From: Geodermatophilaceae bacterium
Lineage (GTDB): Bacteria > Actinomycetota > Actinomycetes > Mycobacteriales > Geodermatophilaceae
Assembly (NCBI GenBank): GCA_013813215.1
Contig: JACCSC010000320.1
Coordinates: forward strand, 1-5,572
Direction: 5' to 3'
Length of the DNA stretch: 5,572 nucleotides
In this document: positions 1 through 5,508 of the stretch, piece by piece
Numbering within the stretch: position 1 is the stretch's first letter
Layout: each line of letters starts with the position of its first letter
Notes under the pieces: generated by a model
What the model saw: only the letters and a program-made list of their open reading frames with translations
Database searches by the model: none
Told to the model about the DNA's origin: nothing
Translations under genes and position numbers: made by a program

Positions 1-26
1 CGAAAAGGGTGCAGTAGGTTGCTGGA

Positions 27-851
27 GTGTCTAACCCTGCCACGCACACGCGAGCACTCTTCGCGCGGCTCATCGACGATGCGGCGATGTTCCCTCCGGG
101 CAACGCCACCGCCGCAGACGCAATCGCGCAGCACCTGAACCACCGCTCGGCTGCCTATTCTGACGTGGTTGGACCCCTGCTCGTGCACGTCGACAGGTGG
201 GGCGACTTCGCGAGCGCACACCGGCGGGCAGACTCGCCCGAGCTTGCTGTCGTCATCATCGGCTCGGCAACAGCCGAACCAGCCGACGCCGCCGGCATCG
301 ACGTCGTGGGCCATGAGGTGGCTGCTCCACTGAGTTCGGTGGAGGCGGGCTCGGGAGGGCCGGTGGCGGTCGAGCTCTCACCGCAGGCAGATCTCGAGCG
401 AGAGCTCGAAGAGCTTGCCCGAATGCGAGAACGGGGTCTCCCACTGATCGCCAAGTACCGAACCGGAGGAACTGCCCCCGAGGCGTTTCCGTCGGCGGAC
501 CAGATGGCCGACGTCATCTGGCTGGCGGTGCGACATGGCGTGCCGATCAAGTTCACGGCTGGGTTGCACTTCGCCGTACGGCATGCAGACCCGGGCGCAG
601 GTTTCTTCCAACATGGGTTCCTCAATCTCGCGGTCGCGGTACATGCGGCACAGCGCGGCCTCGAGCCCGCGCAGGTAAGCCGGGTCCTGAGTGAGATGTC
701 ACCGGGACCGCTGGTGAGCCGAGTGGCTTCCTGGAGTCCCGCTGACATCGCGAAAATCCGCTCGACCTTCACCTCCTTCGGCTGCTGCGGCGTGACCGAG
801 GCCGTCGCTGACGCCGCCGCCCTCGGACTCCTTCCTCAGGGGATCGTGTGA
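27..851 (+). CDS. Conserved protein of unknown function, coupled to fumarylacetoacetase
   Basis: The 274-residue product belongs to no enzyme family I can name with confidence. It has no signal peptide or membrane segment, so it should be cytosolic. Conserved-looking blocks are an N-terminal LFARLIDDAAMFPPGN (residues 11-26), AKYRTGG (142-148), a strand-loop around FTAGLHFAVRH (176-186), HGFLN (196-200) and FTSFGCCGVTE (248-258). The alternation of hydrophobic strands with helices is compatible with an alpha/beta barrel, but this is inference. I recall similar proteins beside homogentisate-pathway genes in other actinobacteria. GTG at 27 is chosen because an in-frame TAG at 15-17 blocks any earlier start; a weak AGG lies 8 nt upstream. 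Its TGA overlaps the fahA GTG by 4 nt (GTGA), so the two are probably translated together, suggesting a role in tyrosine or aromatic catabolism. The reading frame is certain; the function is unknown. Confidence 0.88.
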   Translation: MSNPATHTRALFARLIDDAAMFPPGNATAADAIAQHLNHRSAAYSDVVGPLLVHVDRWGDFASAHRRADSPELAVVIIGSATAEPADAAGIDVVGHEVAAPLSSVEAGSGGPVAVELSPQADLERELEELARMRERGLPLIAKYRTGGTAPEAFPSADQMADVIWLAVRHGVPIKFTAGLHFAVRHADPGAGFFQHGFLNLAVAVHAAQRGLEPAQVSRVLSEMSPGPLVSRVASWSPADIAKIRSTFTSFGCCGVTEAVADAAALGLLPQGIV

Positions 852-2050
852 GCTGGCTTGATCTGCCGCCCGGCAGCCCCTACGGAATCGAGACGCTTCC
901 ATATGGCGTCTTCAGCGACTCGCCTGACAGTCCCAGGGTGGGGGTCAGGTTCGGTGACCAGGTGCTCGACCTTGCCGCCGTCGCCGAACAGACCGGTCAA
1001 GAGCATGCCGACGTCTTCGCCCAGCCGTCCCTCAACGCACTGATGACTCTGGGCACAACCCGTTGCAGCGAGATCCGCAGTTGGGTGCGGTCTCTCTTCC
1101 TGGACAGGAGCCGACAAGAAATCGTCAGCCCACACCTGTTCGCCGTCGACGACGTCGAGATGCGGCTGCCGATTGTGGTTGCCGACTACGTCGACTTCTA
1201 TGCCAGCGAGTCACATGCCTCGAACGTCGGACAGATCTTCCGGCCCGACTCCCCCGCCCTGCCGGCGAGCTGGAAGCATCTGCCGATCGGCTACCACGGC
1301 CGCGCCGGCACGGTGGTCGTGTCCGGTACGGACGTGGTGCGCCCGTGCGGGCAGCGACAGGCGCCAACCGAGAGCGCGCCGACGTACGGCCCGTCACGCC
1401 GGCTGGACATCGAGGCCGAGGTCGGCTTCGTCGTCGGTACGCCGACGAGGCTCGGCGATCGGGTGTCGACAGCTGACTTCGGGGCGCACGTGTTCGGTGT
1501 GGTGCTGGTCAACGACTGGTCGGCGCGTGACATCCAGGCCTGGGAGTACGTACCGCTGGGCCCGTTCCTCGGCAAGTCCTTCGCGACGTCCATCTCGCCC
1601 TGGGTGGTCCCGTTGGACGCACTCGCCGCGGCCCGGGTCGCCCCGCCGGCCCAGGACCCCACCCCGTTGGAGTACCTCGCCGATCGGGATCCGTGGGCAC
1701 TGGACCTGACGCTGGAGGTCGAGTGGAACGGCGAGGTGGTCGCTCGCCCGCCGTTCGCCTCGATGTACTGGACCCCGGGCCAACAACTCGCGCACCTCAC
1801 GGTGAACGGCGCGTCCCTTCGCACCGGTGACCTCTACGCCTCCGGCACCGTCTCCGGCCCCGAGCGGGGCCAGCGCGGGTCGTTCCTCGAACTGTCCTGG
1901 GGCGGTACCGAACCGTTCGAGGTGGCCGGAGCACAGCGGACGTTCCTCGAGGACGGCGACACGGTGTCCATCCGCGCCCTTGCGCCCGGCGCGGACGGCA
2001 CCACTGTCGGTTTCGGCGCGGTCACCGGGACGGTGCTCCCGGCGCGCTGA
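848..2050 (+). CDS. fahA: Fumarylacetoacetase (EC 3.7.1.2)
   Basis: This cytosolic enzyme hydrolyses 4-fumarylacetoacetate to fumarate and acetoacetate, the final step of tyrosine/homogentisate degradation. The 400-residue length is close to the usual ~400-430. The N-terminal small domain (about residues 1-105, including LPYGVFS) is followed by the FAH catalytic domain. Metal and catalytic positions known from the mouse enzyme can be matched: D116, H123 and R132 in the DFYxSxxHAxNVGxxFR region, Y149 in PIGYHGR, the metal ligands E189 and E191 in LDIEAEVGF, D223 in NDWSARDIQ, Q230, Y234, K243 in GKSFATS, and T334 in SGTVSGPE. No key residue is missing. GTG at 848 has AGGGGA at 838-843 and overlaps the upstream stop by 4 nt. 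The full N-terminal domain favours true FAH over the shorter FAH-like hydrolases. The next element downstream is a retron RNA, so this is the last gene of its operon. Confidence 0.97.
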   Translation: MSWLDLPPGSPYGIETLPYGVFSDSPDSPRVGVRFGDQVLDLAAVAEQTGQEHADVFAQPSLNALMTLGTTRCSEIRSWVRSLFLDRSRQEIVSPHLFAVDDVEMRLPIVVADYVDFYASESHASNVGQIFRPDSPALPASWKHLPIGYHGRAGTVVVSGTDVVRPCGQRQAPTESAPTYGPSRRLDIEAEVGFVVGTPTRLGDRVSTADFGAHVFGVVLVNDWSARDIQAWEYVPLGPFLGKSFATSISPWVVPLDALAAARVAPPAQDPTPLEYLADRDPWALDLTLEVEWNGEVVARPPFASMYWTPGQQLAHLTVNGASLRTGDLYASGTVSGPERGQRGSFLELSWGGTEPFEVAGAQRTFLEDGDTVSIRALAPGADGTTVGFGAVTGTVLPAR

Positions 2051-2056
2051 CAAAGC

Positions 2057-2062
2057 TAGGGT
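2057..2062 (+). promoter_or_regulatory. Possible -10 box for the retron RNA
   Basis: TAGGGT fits the loose actinobacterial TANNNT pattern and lies 7-10 nt after the fahA stop. Initiation about 5-8 nt downstream would fall at 2067-2070, at the left edge of the a1 repeat, where a retron RNA is expected to begin. No convincing -35 hexamer is seen 16-18 nt upstream, inside the fahA 3' end. Read-through from fahA is the alternative. Confidence 0.3.
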
Positions 2063-2063
2063 C

Positions 2064-2083
2064 GTGGGGTGCGGTGGCGCCTG
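2064..2083 (+). repeat. Retron a1 (left arm of inverted repeat)
   Basis: The core GTGCGGTGGCGCCTG at 2069-2083 is exactly complementary to 2223-2237. Positions 2064-2068 also pair, with 2239-2243, across a one-base bulge at 2238. Pairing of a1 with a2 would bring the priming G beside the 3' end of the msd template. Confidence 0.8.
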
Positions 2084-2109
2084 AGGCGAGATGGGCCTGA
2101 CCGCTGCGG

Positions 2110-2121
2110 CGGACAGGTCGC
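2110..2121 (+). repeat. Direct repeat copy 1 within the msr
   Basis: CGGACAGGTCGC here is repeated exactly at 2211-2222. This copy covers the 3' arm of msr hairpin 1, the one-base linker at 2120 and the first base of hairpin 2 (2121). Confidence 0.7.
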
Positions 2122-2140
2122 TCCGGGGATACCCCGGGGG

Positions 2141-2222
2141 CATGTTCCTGACCTCAGCACTGCACCGCAGGCGCGCCGCTGCACGTGCAGCAGCTCAGCG
2201 CCCGCACGACCGGACAGGTCGC
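2141..2222 (+). other. Retron msd (predicted reverse-transcribed arm)
   Basis: This is the segment between msr hairpin 2 and a2. An outer stem pairs GACCT (2150-2154) with AGGTC (2216-2220). Middle pairs GGCGC (2170-2174) with GCGCC (2198-2202) are flanked by mismatches. At the tip is a perfect 14-nt palindrome GCTGCACGTGCAGC (2178-2191), which can fold as a 5-bp stem with an ACGT loop. The predicted msDNA would be roughly 70-80 nt. CTGCAC occurs twice (2160-2165 and 2179-2184), so alternative inner folds exist. The 5' limit, where reverse transcription stops, cannot be set from sequence. Confidence 0.55.
2211..2222 (+). repeat. Direct repeat copy 2 at the msd/a2 border
   Basis: This second exact copy of CGGACAGGTCGC ends immediately before a2, so it would be the first template copied by the reverse transcriptase. 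It also contains the 3' strand of the outer msd stem. Confidence 0.7.
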
Positions 2223-2243
2223 CAGGCGCCACCGCACACCCAC
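2223..2243 (+). repeat. Retron a2 (right arm of inverted repeat)
   Basis: This arm is complementary to a1 with a single bulged A at 2238. It ends 46 nt before the reverse transcriptase ATG, the usual order msr-msd-a2-RT. Confidence 0.8.
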
Positions 2244-2265
2244 CTCGACGGTGATCGCCGACGCA

Positions 2266-2282
2266 CCCTCCGACGCGGAGGG
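2266..2282 (+). promoter_or_regulatory. Shine-Dalgarno of the reverse transcriptase inside a hairpin
   Basis: GGAGGG (2277-2282) lies 7 nt before ATG 2290, a strong ribosome-binding site that fixes the start. It is perfectly complementary to CCCTCC (2266-2271) across a 5-nt GACGC loop, giving a 6-bp G-C rich hairpin that would hide the site. This could limit reverse transcriptase synthesis. The pairing is directly visible; the regulatory effect is inferred. Confidence 0.6.
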
Positions 2283-2289
2283 CGGCGGT

Positions 2290-3617
2290 ATGACCGGTCG
2301 CGGTGTGCGATCCGTCGCCACCGCATTAGCCGGGGCGTTCCTGGCCGGCGACTGGACTCGCCAAGGGTTGTTGGAGCGGGGCACCGCGACGTTCGATCGG
2401 ACACCCCGGTGGCTGCTCCGCCTCGTTCCCGAGGTGCTGTCGCTGTACCGCGACCCGCCGGCGGATCGACCTCGTGAACTGGCGGCGGTCATCGCAACGG
2501 CCGCCGGGCCCGCCTGGGCCGAGGACCGGCGGGAGGGCCGGCCGCTGCGGGTGGTCCGGCATCTTGTCGAACCGACGACCATGGCACCGCGCCGCTGGCC
2601 GGTCGCCCCCCTGGACACGGTGGCCGAGCTGGCGGACCTGCTCGACCTGCCGATGGGGCACCTGCTCTGGTACGCCGACACCTCGGGTATGCAGCGTCGA
2701 GCCCGCGCACCAGGGCTACATCTCTACCGGTACCGCTGGCTGCCACGACAAGGCCGCACCCCACGCCTGCTCGAAGTGCCGAGGCCACGACTGCGCCGGG
2801 TCAACGCACCGTCCTGGATCGCATCGCGGGTCCTGTTCCGACCCATCCGACGGTGCACGGCTTCGTACGCGGCCGCAGCTGCTCGAGTGGCGCCCAGGCG
2901 CATGTGGGTGCCGCGGTGGTGATCGGCATGGACCTGGCCGCCTTCTTCGCCGCCGTCCGCGCACCGCGGGTCTACGGCATCCTGCGTACCGCCGGCTACC
3001 CGGAGGCGGTGGCCCACCTCCTTACCGGACTCGGTACGACGGCGACACCGATCGCCGTGCTGGCCGCAATGCCCCCAGGTGGGTCAGCCGGGGACCGGTT
3101 CGTCCTGCGCCGGGCGCTGGCCGCGCCGCACCTGCCGCAGGGCGCGCCGACCTCGCCGCAGTGGGCGAACCTGGCGGCGTACCGGTTGGACTGCCGGATC
3201 GCGGGGCTCGCCACCGCCAGCGGTGTGACGTACACGCGGTACGCCGACGACCTGACGCTGTCCGGCGGGCTGCGGCCGGAGCAGGCGTCCCGCCTCGTCG
3301 ACGTCGTACGCCGGATCGCCCTGGACGAGGGTTTCCGGCTCAACGAGGCCAAGTCCCGAGTGCAGCCCCGGGCCACCCGGCAGCTCGTGACGGGCATCGT
3401 GGTCAACGACGGGCGCAACGCGCCCCGCGAGGACTACGAGGTCCTGCGGGCGATCCTGCACAATGCCGCGCGGACCGGCGCCTCCGCCCAGAACCGGGAG
3501 GGGCATCCGGACTTCCGCGCCCACCTGCTGGGGCGGATCGGCTGGATAGAGGGACTGAACCCCGGTCGTGGCAGGCGCCTGCGCGCAGACTTCGACCGGG
3601 TGGACTGGGCCCGCTGA
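2290..3617 (+). pseudogene. Retron-type reverse transcriptase, interrupted by a 1-nt frameshift
   Basis: An RNA-directed DNA polymerase that would convert the adjacent msd RNA to msDNA. ATG 2290 is chosen for its GGAGGG site; the earlier in-frame GTG 2185 lies inside the msd. Reading 2290-2802 in one frame and 2802-3617 in the next restores a continuous ~442-residue protein; one base is missing near 2798-2804 (RRV then QRTVLDRI). Domains in restored numbering: N-terminal extension 1-108, fingers from ~109 with a basic RLLEVPRPRLRRVQR segment (159-173), HGFVRGRS (190-197), GAQAH (201-205, at the place of the retron NAxxH motif), motif A MDLAAFF with D215, motif B LPQGAPTSP (282-290), motif C YADD with D320 and D321, and VTG (367-369), a retron hallmark. 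Catalytic aspartates are intact. As written, translation would stop at the TGA at 2920-2922, before motif A. It may be a recent mutation or a sequencing error. Confidence 0.88.
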
Positions 3618-3632
3618 CCTGCCGCTGACCTA
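3611..3632. repeat. 11-bp tandem repeat at the convergent gene ends
   Basis: CCGCTGACCTG (3611-3621) is followed directly by CCGCTGACCTA (3622-3632), differing only in the last base. The first copy holds the reverse transcriptase stop TGA (3615-3617), and the second ends on the larC stop on the opposite strand (3630-3632). Only 12 bp separate the two genes, and no hairpin terminator is seen there. Confidence 0.6.
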
Positions 3633-4817
3633 CCGCGTACCGGCTGGGTAGGCCTGGTGCGCGGCCGCCGTGGCCGCACGCAGGATCTCCTTGACCGGCT
3701 GGCCCAGTGCCTCCGCGGCCGTCCGGACGTCCTCGAACTCGACGCTGACGTTGACCACCCGGCCGCCCTCGCGGGCGATCTTGACCGCGACGGGCTGGCC
3801 GTCCACACGCACCACGCCCGCCTCGCGCGGCAGGGCGTGCTTGCCCACGTCCAGCTGGCGCAGCCCGATGGTCGACGTCGCAGCGAAGACCACCCGGCGC
3901 AGGTCCTCCAGGGCGTCGGTGGGCGACAGCACGTGCAGGGTGTACGCCGGACGGCCCTTCTTCATCACGATCGGGCTCAGCCAGGCGTCGCTCGCCCCGG
4001 CGGCCAGCAGTTCATCGAGCACGTGCGGCCACAGCCGGGGGTCCAGGTCGTCGACGTTCGTCTCCAGCAGCACTGCACCGTCGGTCGACGGCGCCTCGAC
4101 GGGCTCGCCCACCACGAGCCGCAGCACGTTCGGCACCTCTGCGAGCTCGCGGGTCCCGGCACCTGTTCCGACGGCGGTGACCGACATCGGCGGCAGGCCG
4201 CCCCACTCGGTCACGGCCGCGGCGAGCAGCGCCGCTCCGGTCGGCGTACACATCTCGTACGGCGCCGGCCCCGACCAGACGGGCGCCCCGACCTCGGCCA
4301 GGATCGCGAGCACGGCCGGCCCCGGTACCGGGATCAGGCCGTGCTCCCCGCGGGTCATGCCGCTGCCCAACGCGACGGTACCGGCGGTGAGCCGGGTCAG
4401 GCCCAGAGCGTTCAGGCCGGCGGCGGCGCCCACGATGTCGGCCAGCGCGTCCAGGCCACCGACCTCGTGGAAGTGCACCTGCTCCGGGCTCGTCCGGTGC
4501 GCGGCGGCCTCGGCACGAGCCAGCCGGGCGAAGGCGTCCAGGGCGGTACGGCGTACCGGCTCGGCCAGCTCCGCGGACTCCAACTGCCCGCGGATGTTCG
4601 CCCAGGTGCGCGTCACCGTCGTTCGGGGGGCACGCACATCGACCTTGTCCGCCGCGATGCCCTGCCGGGTGACGTGGGCCGAAGACAGGAGGACCGGCTC
4701 CACCCCCAGGGCGTCCACGGCCGCCTGCATGACGGGCAGCGGGGCGCCGGCCCCGACCAGGGCGCCGAGCCACATGTCGCCGCTGGCTCCTGCGGCGCAG
4801 TCCAGCCAGCCGATCAC
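3630..4817 (-). CDS. larC: Nickel-pincer cofactor nickel-insertion protein LarC (EC 4.99.1.12)
   Basis: LarC inserts nickel, with CTP hydrolysis, into pyridinium-3,5-bisthiocarboxylic acid mononucleotide. This completes the nickel-pincer cofactor used by lactate racemase and related epimerases; it acts in the cytosol. The 395-residue product carries the family blocks in order: DCAAGASGDM (6-15), VHFHEVGGLDALADIVG (114-130), CTPTGAALL (190-198), ETNVDDLDP (252-260) and MKKGRPAY (285-292), with a C-terminal domain to the end. It is one continuous frame, unlike Lactiplantibacillus plantarum larC, which needs a ribosomal frameshift to join two parts. No histidine-rich insertion is present. GTG at 4817-4815 overlaps the larB TGA by 4 nt, and GGGAGGA (4827-4821) lies just upstream, so it is translated together with larB. 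No larA or larE lies within the window. Confidence 0.95.
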   Translation of the reverse strand: MIGWLDCAAGASGDMWLGALVGAGAPLPVMQAAVDALGVEPVLLSSAHVTRQGIAADKVDVRAPRTTVTRTWANIRGQLESAELAEPVRRTALDAFARLARAEAAAHRTSPEQVHFHEVGGLDALADIVGAAAGLNALGLTRLTAGTVALGSGMTRGEHGLIPVPGPAVLAILAEVGAPVWSGPAPYEMCTPTGAALLAAAVTEWGGLPPMSVTAVGTGAGTRELAEVPNVLRLVVGEPVEAPSTDGAVLLETNVDDLDPRLWPHVLDELLAAGASDAWLSPIVMKKGRPAYTLHVLSPTDALEDLRRVVFAATSTIGLRQLDVGKHALPREAGVVRVDGQPVAVKIAREGGRVVNVSVEFEDVRTAAEALGQPVKEILRAATAAAHQAYPAGTR

Positions 4818-5508
4818 GTGTCCTCCCGCGGAGCCGCCCGCCGGGCCACCCGCGCGGCGAACACGCCGGCGCCGAAGCCGTTGTCGATGTTGCAGACGAC
4901 GACGCCGGGCGCACAGGAGTTGAGCATCGTCAGCAGGGCGGCCAGCCCCTCGAAGGCCGCGCCGTACCCCACGGAGGTCGGTACGGCGACCAGCGGTACG
5001 CCGGTCAGCCCACCGACCGCACTGGGTAGGGCGCCGTCCATGCCGGCCACCACGACGAGGCAGTCGGCCTGGTCGAGCTCATGGCGTACGGCCAGCAGCC
5101 GGTGGATGCCGGCCACTCCGACGTCGCTGATCCGACTCACCTCGGCGCCGAACGCCCGCGCGACGAACGCCGCTTCGGCCGCCACCGGGGCGTCCGACGT
5201 ACCGGCACTGACCACGCACACCGCGCCGCGGGTCGCCGGCAGCGACCCCACCGCCACGGCGGCCGCCTCATCGTCGATCAAGGCCTCGGGGTACGTCGAC
5301 CGCAGCACCGACCGGGTGGCCTCCGGGGCGCGGGTCACCAGCGCCGGGCGGTCCGGGTGGGCGTGGCGCAGTGCGGCCATCAGCTCGAGCGCCTGCGCGG
5401 GCGTCTTGCCGGCGCCGTAGACGACCTCCGGGTCGCCGGTACGAGCCGCTCGGCCGGTGTCGGCCGCGCGAAGCCGAGGTCGAGGAAGGCGTCAGGGGCA
5501 GCGGGCAC
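4814..5508 (-). pseudogene. larB: Nickel-pincer cofactor synthase LarB (EC 2.5.1.143), frameshifted near the N-terminus
   Basis: LarB carboxylates the pyridine ring of nicotinic acid adenine dinucleotide and cleaves it to pyridinium-3,5-biscarboxylic acid mononucleotide, the first step of the pathway completed by LarC. From ATG 5380 the frame is open for 188 residues. The family's N-terminal motif DPEVVYGAGKTP lies upstream in that frame with no usual start codon, and the block before it, DAFLDLGFAR, is one frame away. Restoring one base near 5462-5469 joins them (GFAR-ADTGR), giving ~231 residues from GTG 5508. In restored numbering the PurE-like core shows VSAGTSDAPVA (101-111), VAGMDGALPSAVGG (154-167), PTSVGYG (177-183) and CNIDNGFGAG, with C206 matching the cysteine known to bind substrate. 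GTG 5508 lacks a clear ribosome site, and LarB usually has ~30 more residues, so the true start may lie upstream. Deletion or sequencing error cannot be separated. Confidence 0.85.

Larger units (their letters stand above)
2064..2243 (+). ncRNA. Retron msr-msd non-coding RNA
   Basis: This 180-nt region lies directly upstream of a retron-type reverse transcriptase and has the layout of a retron template/primer RNA. The outer ends form a long stem: 2064-2083 (a1) pairs with 2223-2243 (a2), 15 perfect pairs (2069-2083 with 2223-2237), then a bulged A2238, then five more pairs. Inside are two msr-type hairpins. Hairpin 1 (2094-2119) has 10 pairs including one G-U, one A-A mismatch and a UGCG loop. 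Hairpin 2 (2121-2139) has 8 pairs, one of them U-G, and an AUA loop. The msd arm follows. The priming guanosine should lie just 3' of a1; G2083, G2085 or G2086 are candidates. By family analogy, the reverse transcriptase would copy msd from next to a2 and leave branched RNA-DNA (msDNA). Expression and ends are inferred from folding alone. Confidence 0.78.

Noticed and set aside
1..34. 3' end of an upstream gene (frame ending TAA 32-34, or TAG 15-17)
   Set aside because: Both frames are open to the window edge, but about ten or fewer codons are visible and neither resembles a known C-terminus.
2121..2139. G-C hairpin as a transcription terminator for fahA
   Set aside because: No T-run follows, and it lies inside the a1/a2-bounded RNA, where it fits an msr stem better.
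2798..2804. Programmed -1 ribosomal frameshift in the reverse transcriptase
   Set aside because: CGG GTC AAC offers no heptameric slippery site allowing good re-pairing, and no clear stimulatory element was recognised.
2185..2922. Longer reading frame starting at GTG 2185 for the reverse transcriptase
   Set aside because: It begins inside the msd palindrome and has no ribosome-binding site. ATG 2290 has GGAGGG at ideal spacing.
2474..3628. 384-residue plus-strand frame overlapping the reverse transcriptase
   Set aside because: Low-complexity Arg/Pro/Gly-rich shadow with no domain. The other two plus frames together encode the RT motifs.
3657..5420. 587-residue plus-strand open frame opposite larC and larB
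   Set aside because: Composition is typical of an antisense shadow in high-GC DNA. The minus strand carries recognisable LarC and LarB motifs throughout.
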